Source: Chitinophagaceae bacterium (GTDB lineage: Bacteria; Bacteroidota; Bacteroidia; Chitinophagales; Chitinophagaceae). Taken from it: DNA of 64,000 nucleotides. This document shows, in pieces, positions 9,155 to 18,868 of the stretch. A program made the translations under genes and the position numbers. How positions within the stretch are numbered: position 1 is the stretch's first letter; each line of letters starts with the position of its first letter. The stretch is from NCBI GenBank assembly GCA_016721385.1, contig JADKIE010000002.1, positions 868,001-932,000 of the forward strand, read 5' to 3'. Under the pieces are notes generated by a model. The model ran no database searches, was not told the origin of the DNA, and worked only from the letters and a program-made list of their open reading frames with translations.

Positions 9155-10207
9155 TTATGCTTTTACCAAAACCACTTTTTCTTCTTTTGCTATAAACCTC
9201 CCCACAGGCTCAATAAAATTTTGCAACCCATTTTGTACAAATAAATTTTTCACATCTTCAATCGCTTCTTCTTTAACAGCAATTAACAAACCGCCATTGG
9301 TTTGCGGATCGGGTAATAAATTAAATGCTTCTATTACATTTACGCCTTTATCAAAACCAACCTTTTTGCTGTAGCTGTTCCAGTTACGGTAAGTAGCATC
9401 GGGCACAATACGTTGTTGTAAATATTCTTTAGCGCCCTCAATAATGGGCAAAGCGGCATAATTAATTTGTGCACTTAAATTACTGCCTTCGGCCATTTCA
9501 ATTAAATGCCCAAGCAGGCCAAAGCCGGTAACATCTGTCATGGCCGTAACGCCATTTATTTTACCTAACTGTTCGCCAATACTATTTAGGAGAGCCATTT
9601 GTTTTATCAAAACAGGTAACAAATCATCTTTTAATAAACCTCTTTTTTGTGCCGTAGCTAATATGCCTACCCCAATTGGCTTGGTTAAAAAAATATAATC
9701 GCCGCAAGTTGCTGTATTGTTTTTTTTAAGATTTTTTATATCAACAATACCGGTTACCGCCAAGCCAAAAATTGGCTCGGTACTATCTATGGAGTGACCA
9801 CCTGCTAACGGAATGCCTGCTTGCATACAAATTGCCCGGCTTCCTTCTAATACTTTTTGTGCTATCTCGGCAGGTAGTTTTTCAACAGGCCAGCCCAATA
9901 TAGCAATTGCCATTAAAGGTTTACCACCCATGGCATACACATCGCTTATGGCATTAGCGCTGGCTATTTGTCCAAAGCTAAAAGCATCATCTACAATGGG
10001 CATAAAAAAATCGGTAGTGCTAATTAAAGCTGTTCCGTTTTCTAAATCGTACACAGCAGCATCATCTTTACTACTATTGCCTACTATTAATTTTTTATTA
10101 TCGGGGAAAGAAAAATTGTTGCTTAAAATTTGTTCTAAAACCTGCGGAGCTATTTTGCAACCACAGCCTGCACCATGAGAGTATTGAGTAAGTTTAATTT
10201 CGTTCAT
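9155..10207 (-). CDS. selD: Selenide, water dikinase (SelD)
   Basis: Makes selenophosphate from selenide and ATP. From the ATG at 10207 (a TTG two codons upstream also opens the frame) the protein is about 350 residues, normal length. It starts MNEIKLTQYSHGAGCGCK with the catalytic Cys (TGT) and second Cys; no selenocysteine codon is used. Later motifs are DDAAVYDL, TTDFFMPIVDD (metal and ATP binding), GGHSIDSTEP and TDVTGFGLLGHL. Its user is probably MnmH, two genes upstream in the same operon; no selA or selB is seen in the window. The spacing to the preceding gene is 27 bases. Confidence 0.95.
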   Translation of the reverse strand: MNEIKLTQYSHGAGCGCKIAPQVLEQILSNNFSFPDNKKLIVGNSSKDDAAVYDLENGTALISTTDFFMPIVDDAFSFGQIASANAISDVYAMGGKPLMAIAILGWPVEKLPAEIAQKVLEGSRAICMQAGIPLAGGHSIDSTEPIFGLAVTGIVDIKNLKKNNTATCGDYIFLTKPIGVGILATAQKRGLLKDDLLPVLIKQMALLNSIGEQLGKINGVTAMTDVTGFGLLGHLIEMAEGSNLSAQINYAALPIIEGAKEYLQQRIVPDATYRNWNSYSKKVGFDKGVNVIEAFNLLPDPQTNGGLLIAVKEEAIEDVKNLFVQNGLQNFIEPVGRFIAKEEKVVLVKA

Positions 10208-10234
10208 ACTCAAAGATAACTATATAATTTTGTG

Positions 10235-11295
10235 CTATTTTTTTCTTCTAAAAACGATTGCACTGCTTTTTTGCATATCGCCACTAAACCTTATTTCGTA
10301 CCGCTCTGTACCATCATATACAATTAACAGTCCGGTGTTTGGCGGCAAGCTTCCAAGAGTTTCGGCATACATAATTAATTGAATGCTATCTCCGGCATTT
10401 AATGTGCTAATTTTTTTACGAACAGCATTAGTGCTTAAGCCAACCTTAGGCATAATAACATTTCCGTTCATAACCACACTTACCGTATCGCCATCTACTT
10501 CGCCGTTATCGTACAGGGTTAACTCCAAACTATCCGATGTAAAATTTACAGACTGTATAGTTTCTATTTTTCTTTTACTTACATCTGCTGCAGGCGTTAT
10601 GTTTGGAGTAATAACAGGTGGGACATCGATTTTTAAAGGCGCTGTTTTTACAGATGGTTTGTTATTTGAAGAAATGGTTGATGTAATTTCCTTTTTTTCC
10701 TTTGCTGTTTTTATAACTTCTATTTTTTCTTTTTCCAAGGCAACAAGTGTTGCTGTTTTTTCTTCTTCAACAAATGATAAATTTTTTGCCAGGCCCAATT
10801 CTTCTAAATGAGGTATAAGCGCCGATTGTTTAAAATCGTTTTTTCGTTGTACTAAAACATTGCCTGTTAAAACAGAATATTCTTTAGTTCTGTTAGTGCT
10901 AAAAGGACCGCTAAGTATCAAAATGTCACCTTGTATTGTTAGCGTAAGTACATTTAACTGGCGTACCCCTTTGTTTGGAGGTATAGGGTAATTGTGTGCA
11001 ATTAACCCATCATCTTCTATTAAAAGCTTATCATTTTGCTGTTTTATTTTTACTTTTTTTACGCCATGATATTCTTTATCCTCATAAATAAAATAGGTGT
11101 GTGAGTAGCCTGTAAATTTTTTACCCTCTTTACTAATGGCAATTTCGTAGCGGAGTGTTTTTGGGTTGTATCGTTATATAATGTGCCTTTCCATAATCCG
11201 GTAATATCTCTGTCTTTGGGCGAAATGGATTGTGTAAAAACTGTTATAGGTAAAAGGAAGAAAAAAAGCGTTTTTAAGAATTTACAGTGCAACAT
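10235..11295 (-). CDS. Secreted protein of unknown function between mnmH and selD, one apparent frameshift
   Basis: About 353 residues once an A is added to the A5 run at 11158-11162. Before it the frame reads MLHCKFLKTLFFFLLP (signal peptide, cleavage probably after FTQ) and DITGLWKGTLYND. After it, TLRYEIAISKEGKKFTGYSH continues without a break to 10235. The N-terminal half has a lipocalin-like 'GxWxG...' start. The middle is Lys/Thr/Pro-rich. The C-terminal 110 residues look like a beta-domain (LTLYDNGEVDGDTVSVVMNG). The start overlaps the end of mnmH by 22 bases, so it is probably translationally coupled to it. Why it sits in a selenium operon is unclear; no selenium-related motif is visible. 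Confidence 0.7.
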
Positions 11296-12368
11296 GCTAG
11301 TAGATTTTGAACATTGGTTTTTGTATCAACGCTTTTACAGGGTATTTTATTTAAAAATGCCGATAAATTTTCTCTGTTATTTAAGCCCTTGGTGTACCAC
11401 TTGTCGTAGTAGGTAAGCAAAATTCGAAAACTTTCTTTAGTATTATTTTCTAAAAGATGATTAATGGCGTTTTTTGTCTCTAGTCCGCCAAGGCGTTTTT
11501 GAATGCGTATGATGGCGTTTACTAAAACTTCTTTACTCAACCTGCCATACTCTTCGGTAATATATTCTAAGCGTTCTTCAAAAGGAATGTCTAAGAAAAA
11601 AACCGGACTATTGCGAAGGCTTTTCCAAACAGCATCGGGTATTTTTAGATTGCCAATTCGTTGGCTTTCATCTTCTATAAAAATGCCGGATGTTGAATGC
11701 CCGATACCGGATAATTCAGTTGCTAAAATATTCTCAAACATTTCCTGTGTTGGCTGGTTACCCATGCTGCCAAATGCCGAGCCTTTATGATTAGCGATAC
11801 CTTCTAAATCAATAATATTTTTTTGTTGCTTCTCAAGTTCTTTTAGTAAAAGCGTTTTGCCGCTTCCGGTATAACCGCCAATAATAGAAAATGTATATTC
11901 CTTTGCAAACTGTTGCAAAGCCCAATTACGGTATGCTTTGTAACCACCAATAAGTGTATAAACTTTAAAGCCATATAAATCTAACAACCAGGCCACACCT
12001 GCGCTACGCATGCCGCCACGCCAGCAATGCAGCAACAGGCAATTGGCAACAGGCAATTGATTCTCATTGGTTGTCGTTTCCTTATTGCTTATTACACATT
12101 GTCCATTGCCCATTATTTTCTCCACCTCTTCTACCATTGCCTTCATCTTTACACCAAAAAAATCTAACCCAATTTTTATGGCTGTTTCTCGGCTTTGTTG
12201 TTTGTAAGCTGTACCTACAATTTTTCGTTCTTCGTTACTAAACAAAGGAAGATTGTGTGCATGGGGTATATGTGCATGTATATATTCTCCCGGGCTGCGT
12301 ACATCAAAAACCGGATGTTGCTTTGCAAGCTCTAAAAATTGTTGTATGGTTATTTTTTGTATTGCCAC
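11274..12368 (-). CDS. mnmH: tRNA 2-selenouridine synthase (MnmH/SelU)
   Basis: Converts 2-thiouridine at tRNA position 34 to geranylated and then 2-selenouridine forms, using selenophosphate from SelD. An N-terminal rhodanese domain (FDVRSPGEYIHAHIPHA, then LLHCWRGGMRSAG with the catalytic Cys) is followed by a P-loop domain (IIGGYTGSGKTLLL) and DLEGIANHKGSAFG, the standard MnmH architecture. I choose the GTG at 12368 (MAIQKITIQQFLEL), giving 364 residues. The longer open frame to 12497 runs through a terminator and into the preceding gene. It is the first gene of the mnmH-secreted protein-selD unit. Confidence 0.93.
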   Translation of the reverse strand: MAIQKITIQQFLELAKQHPVFDVRSPGEYIHAHIPHAHNLPLFSNEERKIVGTAYKQQSRETAIKIGLDFFGVKMKAMVEEVEKIMGNGQCVISNKETTTNENQLPVANCLLLHCWRGGMRSAGVAWLLDLYGFKVYTLIGGYKAYRNWALQQFAKEYTFSIIGGYTGSGKTLLLKELEKQQKNIIDLEGIANHKGSAFGSMGNQPTQEMFENILATELSGIGHSTSGIFIEDESQRIGNLKIPDAVWKSLRNSPVFFLDIPFEERLEYITEEYGRLSKEVLVNAIIRIQKRLGGLETKNAINHLLENNTKESFRILLTYYDKWYTKGLNNRENLSAFLNKIPCKSVDTKTNVQNLLACCTVNS

Positions 12369-12370
12369 TG

Positions 12371-12400
12371 GTTTGCCACAGATTACACAAATTAACACAA
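12371..12400. repeat. CACAGATTACACAA repeat just upstream of mnmH
   Basis: GCCACAGATTACACAAATTAACACAAATTG lies immediately before the mnmH GTG start. It is another copy of the dispersed CACAGATTA family. It occupies the position where the mnmH leader should be. Confidence 0.55.
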
Positions 12401-12413
12401 ATTGATTTATGTA

Positions 12414-12447
12414 TACAAAAGCCGTTGATAATTCAACGGCTTTTGTA
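12414..12447. terminator. Bidirectional intrinsic terminator
   Basis: A perfect 15-bp stem TACAAAAGCCGTTGA / TCAACGGCTTTTGTA with a TAAT loop and A/T runs built into the stem. It lies 28 bases after the stop of the deoxyhypusine-synthase-like gene (minus strand) and before mnmH. Confidence 0.85.
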
Positions 12448-12474
12448 TCGTTTATTATGTTTATCGTTTTTGTA

Positions 12475-13449
12475 TTACCATCCCAACACCCATGCAAAAA
12501 TCAATGGAGCTACAATTGTTGCATCGCTTTCTACTATAAACTTAGGTGTATTAATATCTAATTTACCCCAGGTAATTTTTTCGTTGGGAACAGCTCCGGA
12601 ATAAGAGCCATACGATGTTGTACTATCACTTATCTGGCAAAAATAACTCCAGAAAGGTACATCATGCCACTCTAAATCCTGATACATCATTGGCACTACA
12701 CAAATAGGGAAATCACCTGCAATACCACCGCCAATTTGAAAAAAGCCTACACCTTTACCACTACTATTATTTCGGTACCAATCGGCCAACCAAACCATAT
12801 ATTCTATTCCACTTTTCATGGTGGTGGCTTTCATTTCGTTTTTAATTACATAGCTGGCAAATATATTTCCCATGGTACTGTCTTCCCAACCGGGCACTAC
12901 AATAGGAATATTTTTTTCTGCTGCCGCAAGCATCCAGCTATTTTTTGGATCAATTTCGTAATACTGCTCCAGCACACCACTTAACAACATTTTGTACATG
13001 TATTCATGCGGAAAATAACGTTCGCCTTTAGTATCTGCATCTTTCCAAATTTTTTCAATATGTTTTTGCAATCTTCTAAAAGCTTCTTCTTCCGGTATAC
13101 AGGTATCTGTAACTCTGTTGTAATGGTTTTCTAATAAATCCCATTCTTCCTGAGGGCTTAAATCTCTGTAATTAGGTACTCGTTTATAATGGCTATGCGC
13201 CACTAAATTCATAATATCTTCTTCTAAATTAGCGCCGGTGCAACTAATTATAGCAACCTTATCTTGCCTAATCATTTCTGCAAGGCTTAAGCCCAGCTCG
13301 GCTGTACTCATGGCACCGGCAAGGGTTATCATCATTTTACCACCTTCATCTAAATGTGTTACATATCCTTTAGCAGCATCCATTAAAGCCGCAGCATTAA
13401 AATGCCTGTAATGATGTTCTATAAAATTTGAAACGGGTGCATTTGCCAT
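12475..13449 (-). CDS. Deoxyhypusine synthase-like protein
   Basis: 324 residues of the deoxyhypusine synthase family (Rossmann-like, NAD and spermidine binding). Visible are AGAMSTAELGLSLAEMI, ISCTGANLEEDIMNL, the NAD-binding VVPGWEDSTMGNIFASYV, GGGIAGDFPICVVP and EKITWGKLDIN, whose Lys matches the catalytic Lys of the eukaryotic enzyme (the 'WGK' motif). Bacteria lack eIF5A, so bacterial members probably make homospermidine or a related polyamine product; which one applies here is unknown. It is transcribed alone: a TATCTTTGC element upstream, a terminator downstream. Confidence 0.88.
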   Translation of the reverse strand: MANAPVSNFIEHHYRHFNAAALMDAAKGYVTHLDEGGKMMITLAGAMSTAELGLSLAEMIRQDKVAIISCTGANLEEDIMNLVAHSHYKRVPNYRDLSPQEEWDLLENHYNRVTDTCIPEEEAFRRLQKHIEKIWKDADTKGERYFPHEYMYKMLLSGVLEQYYEIDPKNSWMLAAAEKNIPIVVPGWEDSTMGNIFASYVIKNEMKATTMKSGIEYMVWLADWYRNNSSGKGVGFFQIGGGIAGDFPICVVPMMYQDLEWHDVPFWSYFCQISDSTTSYGSYSGAVPNEKITWGKLDINTPKFIVESDATIVAPLIFAWVLGW

Positions 13450-13467
13450 AATTAATAAATTTAGGCA

Positions 13468-13476
13468 GCAAAGATA
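13468..13476 (-). promoter_or_regulatory. Candidate -7 element for the deoxyhypusine synthase-like gene
   Basis: On the minus strand TATCTTTGC, a perfect TAnnTTTGY match, 18 bases before the start codon. The -33 region (TTAATTTTC) matches weakly. Confidence 0.45.
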
Positions 13477-13494
13477 ATTTTTTTGGAAAGAAAA

Positions 13495-13857
13495 TTAACG
13501 CTCTAATAATTTATACAACATTTTAAGTATCCATAAACCTAACAAAACGAGTAAACCCCAAAACAAATACGGGTGTTCATATTTAAACCAGGAAGCCCAA
13601 TATTTACATTTTCCCCAAAATGACATGTTGGAATGATAAAAAGGGTAATCTTTTGCAACAGTAATAGTATGGATGCCTGCTTTTTTTAAACTATCTAATT
13701 GCTTTGGAGTTTGCATGCTATCTGAAGTTGCAATTGGCTTTACCGCAATTTTACCATTTTGTAATACTTTAACAGCTATTTTTTTTACTCCTGTATCGGT
13801 TTGTGCCATTAAAAAGTTAGCAGTAAACAATAGTACAATAGTTATAAGTAACTTCAT
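13495..13857 (-). CDS. Hypothetical membrane protein with signal peptide
   Basis: 120 residues: signal peptide MKLLITIVLLFTANFLMAQ, then a Lys/Thr-rich periplasmic stretch of about 65 residues, an aromatic segment (FWGKCKYWASWFKYEHP) and one C-terminal membrane helix (LFWGLLVLLGLWILKMLYKLL). No family recognised. It stands alone between the deoxyhypusine-synthase-like gene and the divergent acpH. Confidence 0.65.
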   Translation of the reverse strand: MKLLITIVLLFTANFLMAQTDTGVKKIAVKVLQNGKIAVKPIATSDSMQTPKQLDSLKKAGIHTITVAKDYPFYHSNMSFWGKCKYWASWFKYEHPYLFWGLLVLLGLWILKMLYKLLER

Positions 13858-13931
13858 GTTTATTTATTTTAAGATGTAGTAAAGTTGTAAAACAATTGGC
13901 ACTTTTACAATACCCTGCAAAAGGTATTTAT

Positions 13932-14527
13932 ATGAATTACTTAGCCCATGCATATTTATCGTTTAACAATGCCAATATTTTGGCAGGTAATATGATAAGT
14001 GATTTTGTAAAAGGTAAAAAACAATATAATTATCCGCTGCCTGTTTTAAATGGAATAAAGCTGCACAGGGAAATTGATGCATTTACAGATAATCATCAGG
14101 CAACAAAAAAACTAAAAGCCTTTTTGCTCCACAGTACAGGCTATATGCAGGTGCATTTGCAGATGTTGTGTATGATTATTTTTTAGCGAATGATAAAAAT
14201 CAATTTGCTACAACTGACGCCCTGCTTAATTTTTGTACTAATACGTATCAAATGCTTGATGCTAATATTCACCAATTGCCCGAGCCTTTTTTATCTATGT
14301 TGCCATATATGAAACAACAAAACTGGTTATATAATTATCAGTACGATTGGGGTATTCAAAAAAGTTTTAATGGTGTGGTAAAGCGTTCGGCATATTTAAC
14401 AGAGAGTGAATTTGCCTTTAATATTTTTTGTACACATAAAGCTGCGATGCAGGAATGTTACAACGATTTTTTCCCATTTGTAAAAAAGTTTGCCGAAAAC
14501 AAAGTTGCCCAAATGTTTAACCATTAA
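13932..14527 (+). CDS. acpH: Acyl carrier protein phosphodiesterase (AcpH, DUF479), one apparent frameshift
   Basis: About 198 residues. It begins MNYLAHAYLSFNNANILAGN, then ISDFVKGKKQYNYPLPVLNGI and LHREIDAFTDNH, the metal-binding HD-like signature of the AcpH family that removes phosphopantetheine from acyl carrier protein. The frame breaks in the T5 run 14121-14125. With one added T the sequence continues FAPQYRLYAGAFADVVYDYFLAND and runs to 14527. The ATG at 13932 is chosen because it gives the conserved N-terminus. Confidence 0.85.
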
Positions 14528-14564
14528 ATTTGTATTCGTTTATCTTTACTAAAACTTAAAAACA

Positions 14565-15125
14565 ATGAAAGGCTTAATAACCACACTTGCTATCTGTTTG
14601 ATTGCGTTTATTACAAATGCACAAGTTAAATTTCCTCCGTTGGATAAATCGCCAATGGATATGAGTTGTTATCCCTCCGGCTATCCGGTGTTAAAAATGC
14701 AGGGCAAAGCAACAGAGCCTTTATTTGCCAGAGTAATTTACAGCCGCCCACAAAAAAATGGAAGGGCGGTTTTTGGAGAGCTTATTGAGTATGGGAAGGT
14801 ATGGCGCCTGGGTGCTAACGAAGCTACAGAGATTGAGTTTTTTCAAAATGTAAAAATTGGAACCACTAAAGTTAAAAAAGGCCGATATACCATGTATTGC
14901 GTGCCTTATACCGATAAATGGACTTTAATAATTAATAAAGATTTAGATTGCTGGGGATCGTTTACGTATGATGTTAAAAAAGATATAGCCAGAATTGAAG
15001 TACCGATACAAAAAACCACAGAGGCTTTAGATGCTTTCACTATGTCTTTTCAAAAATTATCGAATGGCATTAATTTAATTATTGCCTGGGATAACGTACG
15101 GGTTAATATGCCTATAGGGCTGTAA
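14565..15125 (+). CDS. DUF2911 domain-containing secreted protein
   Basis: 186 residues with signal peptide MKGLITTLAICLIAFITNAQ. The rest is one DUF2911 domain: ARVIYSRPQKNGR, VFGELIEYGKVWRLGANE, AT.IEF..., VKKGRYTMYCVPYTDKWTLI and a C-terminal beta-strand ending WDNVRVNMPI. The family is common in Bacteroidota; its function is unknown, and members usually appear as exported beta-sandwich proteins. It sits 37 bases after acpH but probably has its own promoter. Confidence 0.85.
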   Translation: MKGLITTLAICLIAFITNAQVKFPPLDKSPMDMSCYPSGYPVLKMQGKATEPLFARVIYSRPQKNGRAVFGELIEYGKVWRLGANEATEIEFFQNVKIGTTKVKKGRYTMYCVPYTDKWTLIINKDLDCWGSFTYDVKKDIARIEVPIQKTTEALDAFTMSFQKLSNGINLIIAWDNVRVNMPIGL

Positions 15126-15187
15126 ATAAAAATAATATTTGTACCTAAGCCTGTATTTAGCTCATAAATTTTGCAGATATTTACATC

Positions 15188-17024
15188 ATGTGTGGCATTG
15201 CCGGTATACTTGCTAAAAAAAATATTGCTTTCCGTTATATAAAAAAAATGACGGACACCATTGCCCACCGTGGCCCAAATGGCGAAGGGCATTGGGCAAA
15301 CGAATATCAAACCGTTCTCTTAGGTCACCGCCGTCTTTCTGTTATAGATTTAAGCGACAATGCAAAGCAACCCATGCATTATTTGGGCAGATATACGATT
15401 GTGCATAATGGAGAAATTTACAATTACATCGAATTAAAAGAATATCTATCTATAAAAGGGTACAAGTTTGTTTCCCGATCGGATACCGAAGTAATTATAG
15501 CAGCCTATGATTTTTGGGGCAGCCAATGTTTGCAAAAATTTGATGGCATGTTTGCCTTTGCTATTTGGGATAATAAAAATCAAAACCTTTTTTGTGCAAG
15601 AGATCGTTTTGGCGAAAAGCCCTTTTATTATTATGAAGATGAGGAACATTTTGTATTTGCCAGCGAAATGAAAGCCCTTTGGGCAGTTGGAATTGAAAAA
15701 GAAGTAAACAAAAAAATGTTGTTGAATTTTTTAACAATTGGCCAGGTACAAAACCCATCCGACAAAGAGCTTACTTATTACGAAAATATTTACACACTAC
15801 CACCAGCGCATTATTTAACGATTGATTTGCAAAATTTTAATTCAAAAATTAAGCAATATTGGAGGCTGGATAAAGAAAATAAAATTACCATAAGCGTTGA
15901 TGATGCAATTGAAAGAACAGATGAATTGCTTGGCTCCTCCATTTCAAAAAGATTACGGAGCGATGTGTCAGTAGGCACAAGCCTCAGCGGCGGTTTAGAT
16001 AGCTCTACAATAGTAGCATACTTAGCTTCGAACGATATTAAACTTTCTTCATTTTCGGCCAAATTTCCCGGTTTTGACAAAGATGAATCTTCTTATATTG
16101 AATTAGCTACTTCAAAATTTCAAGTACAAAATTTTTCTGTTTCGCCTACCGCAGACGGCTTAATTACCGATTTTGAAAAACTTTGTTACCATCAGGAAGA
16201 ACCGTTTAATTCATCCAGTATTTATGCCCAATACAAAGTGTTTGAATTAGCAAAGAAAAATGGCACATCGGTTTTATTAGATGGGCAAGGAGCAGATGAA
16301 ATTTTTGCAGGCTATTCAAAATACATTCCTGGTTTTGCAAGAAGTGGTAAGCAGGCACAAAATTGGCGCAGCACTCCACGAAATAAAAACGTTAAAAAAT
16401 AATAACCAGCATTTTAAATGGGGAATTAAAAATCATTTAGCTGCATTTTTACCTGCACATGCAACTATACTTTTAGAGAGAAAAGATTACAAAAAGACAG
16501 CCCATCATCCGTTTATAAGTAACGATTTTTTGCACCATTTAAAAGGCCATCAATGGGATGGTATACACAGGCCTATAGTAACCAAGCTTAATGATATACT
16601 GCATTTTAATGTAACCGAAATGGGATTAGAGGAGTTGCTGAGATTTGCCGACAGAAACAGCATGGCACATGGTGCAGAAGTAAGATTGCCCTTTTTATCG
16701 CATGAGTTGGTAGAGTTTATTTTTTCACTACCGGCTACCTATAAAATACACGACGGGTTTACTAAATGGATTTTACGCAAATTGGTTAATAATAAACTAC
16801 CCAACGAAATTACCTGGCGAAAAGACAAAGTAGGTTTTGAGCCGCCGCAAAAACAATGGATGCAAACACCACTTTTTGAAGATTACACCATGGCCGCAAA
16901 ACAAAAATTGGTTGACGCAAAAATATTATCTCCCAAAATATTACATAAAAAAATTGATCCTACTGATGCACATGCTGCCAACAATTATGATTGGAGGTAT
17001 TTAACTGCGGCACAGTTTTTATAA
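15188..17024 (+). CDS. asnB: Asparagine synthetase (glutamine-hydrolysing), one apparent frameshift
   Basis: About 612 residues. The N-terminal Ntn amidase domain starts MCGIAGILAK with nucleophile Cys2 and has AHRGPNGEG and HRRLSVIDL. The C-terminal synthetase domain has the PPi loop SLSGGLDSST near residue 265 and DGQGADEIFAGY. The frame breaks at about 16370, where one surplus A turns WRALHEIKTLKNN out of frame; the protein then continues to EVRLPFLSHELVEF and RKDKVGFEPPQKQW and ends normally. The single-base defect in an otherwise perfect gene suggests sequencing error. The family also includes asparagine synthase-like enzymes of polysaccharide loci, so substrate is not certain. Confidence 0.88.
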
Positions 17025-17173
17025 ATCAATTTTATTCGCTTTTTATATATCATTTTATTTTCTGCACCTTTGCATAAATTTTTATTAAATGAAATGAGCC
17101 ATAACAAAAAGTTGATGCCAACCAAAATGTTTAATGGCGAATTCAATGTGACTAAAATAAATAATGTTAACAC

Positions 17174-18313
17174 ATGAAAAAAGCAACAAAGTATATACAT
17201 GCAGGTGCTGTGCCAGATCCTACAACCGGTGCAATAATGACGCCTATTTATCAAACCAGTACATATGTTCAGGAAGCTCCTGCAAAACATAAAGGGTACG
17301 AATATGCCCGAAGCCAAAACCCAACACGTAAGGCTTTGGAAGATGCGTATGCCGAAATTGAAAATGCAAAACATGCACTGGCATTTAGCAGCGGCGTAGC
17401 AGCAACAGATGCTGTTATAAAACTTTTGCAACCCGGCAATGAGGTAATTTGTGCCAATGATATGTATGGTGGCAGCTATCGTTTGTTTACAAAAGTATTT
17501 GCAAAATTTGGTATTAATTTTATTTATGTTGATACTACCGATGCACAAAATGTTGCCAATGCAATAACAGAAAAAACAAAACTGGTTTGGTTAGAAACTC
17601 CGACCAACCCCTTAATGAACATAACAGATATTGCCGCAGTTGCAGCCATTACAAAACAAAAAAATATTTTATTAGCAGTTGATAATACATTTGCTTCGCC
17701 GGCATTGCAAAACCCATTAGACTTAGGCGCTGATATTGTAATGCACAGCGCCACAAAATACCTTGGCGGCCATAGCGACGTTATACAAGGCGCCTTAATG
17801 ATAAATAGCGATGAATTAAGAGAGCAATTATATTTTATACAAAAAAGCTGTGGCGCTGTGCCCGGCCCAATGGACTGCTTTTTAGTTTTAAGAGGCATTA
17901 AAACACTGGGCATACGCATGAAAGCCCATTGTGAAAATGGAAAAAAAATTGCTTACTGGTTACAGCAACATCCTAAGGTTGCAAAAGTATTTTGGCCCGG
18001 ATTTGAAACACATCCCAACCATGCCATTGCAAAAAAACAAATGGCTGATTTTGGTGGCATGATAAGCTTTACATTAAAAGACGAAAGTATGGAAGAAGCA
18101 AAAAGAGTATTATCCAGCACACATTTATTTTCGTTAGCCGAAAGCCTTGGCGGTGTTGAAAGTTTAATTAATCATCCGGCAACTATGACACATGCCAGCA
18201 TACCCAGAGAAGAACGCATAAAAAATGGATTAAGCGATGGATTAATACGGTTAAGTGTTGGTATTGAAGATGCAGATGATTTAATTGAAGATTTGAGTAA
18301 GGCCATAGGATGA
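17174..18313 (+). CDS. metB: Cystathionine gamma-synthase/lyase family PLP enzyme
   Basis: 379 residues of the Cys/Met metabolism PLP family: TPIYQTSTYVQ, YEYARSQNPTR, FSSGVAATDAV (cofactor phosphate), the PLP aspartate in LLAVDNTFASP, and the PLP-binding lysine in MHSATKYLGGHSD near 195. The C-terminal SLAESLGGVESLINHPATMTHAS and RLSVGIEDADDLI are standard. It acts in transsulfuration; synthase, beta/gamma-lyase and homocysteine-forming variants are hard to separate by sequence. The leader (17025-17173) shows no riboswitch that I can recognise; CACCTTTGC at 17065-17073 is a weak -7 candidate. Confidence 0.85.
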   Translation: MKKATKYIHAGAVPDPTTGAIMTPIYQTSTYVQEAPAKHKGYEYARSQNPTRKALEDAYAEIENAKHALAFSSGVAATDAVIKLLQPGNEVICANDMYGGSYRLFTKVFAKFGINFIYVDTTDAQNVANAITEKTKLVWLETPTNPLMNITDIAAVAAITKQKNILLAVDNTFASPALQNPLDLGADIVMHSATKYLGGHSDVIQGALMINSDELREQLYFIQKSCGAVPGPMDCFLVLRGIKTLGIRMKAHCENGKKIAYWLQQHPKVAKVFWPGFETHPNHAIAKKQMADFGGMISFTLKDESMEEAKRVLSSTHLFSLAESLGGVESLINHPATMTHASIPREERIKNGLSDGLIRLSVGIEDADDLIEDLSKAIG

Positions 18314-18319
18314 TGCTTT

Positions 18320-18362
18320 CACCGCAGAGTACATGAGAACACTGAGTTTACGCAGAGAAATT
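18320..18362. repeat. Left terminal inverted repeat of the GxxExxY cassette
   Basis: CACCGCAGAG at the outer end and GAGTTTACGCAGAGAAA at the inner end. Against the reverse complement of 18869-18911 the outer block matches 9/10 and the inner block 16/17, separated by a variable middle of 13-14 bases. It starts 7 bases after the metB stop codon. Confidence 0.8.
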
Positions 18363-18441
18363 ATCTTAGTAAACTTTTTTACTCATTTATATGCTGTTTA
18401 CAAAAAAGTTATTATCTCCTTTACCCAATAGAAAACAAAAA

Positions 18442-18820
18442 ATGACTAAAGAGAAATTAAATGAAATAGGTGCAATTATTTTAGACGCTTCAATAAACGT
18501 ACATAGAGAACTTGGACCAGGCTTATTAGAATCTGCTTATCAAATTTCTTTAAAAAGAGAATTAGAATTACGAGGCTTAATTGTTACATCAAGAGTGCCA
18601 GTTGAATTAGTTTATAAAGATGTTGCCTTAGGCAAGGCTTATGAGATTGATTTATTGGTAGAAAATGAAATTGAAATAAAATCATGTGACGGGATTACGC
18701 CAATTTTATTTCACAAATAATAACTTACTTAAAATTATATAATAAACAATTAGGGTATTTAATTAATTTTAATGTGCCACTTTAAAAGAAGGATTTAAAA
18801 GAGTTGTAAATAATTTCTAA
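18442..18820 (+). CDS. GxxExxY family protein (PD-(D/E)xK-like), two apparent frameshifts
   Basis: About 126 residues once repaired. The defining motif is present: GPGLLESAY (GxxExxY), preceded by ASINVHRELG and followed by ELELRGL, VELVYKD and the nuclease-like YEIDLLVENEIEIKS. The D to ExK spacing is two residues shorter than I expect for the family (usually DLLVE....IELK), which may be an in-frame loss. The frame breaks at about 18709-18711 and again at 18781-18783; one added base each restores TQIITYLKLYNKQLGYLINF and LKEGFKRVVNNF, the normal end. I start at the ATG 18442. Function unknown; the fold suggests nucleic-acid cleavage. It is framed by inverted repeats. Confidence 0.85.
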
Positions 18821-18868
18821 ACTATACCCTGTAAACAAAGATGAATTTGAGTTTTATGCTGAAATTTT

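Noticed and set aside
9155..10207. Selenocysteine-containing SelD
   Set aside because: The active-site codons are TGT and TGC (Cys), not TGA.
12369..12497. N-terminal extension of MnmH to 12497
   Set aside because: It would read through the repeat, the terminator and the end of the upstream gene; the GTG at 12368 gives the normal N-terminus.
17025..17173. SAM riboswitch before metB
   Set aside because: No recognisable SAM-I or SAM-II core pairing could be found by eye in the 149-base leader.
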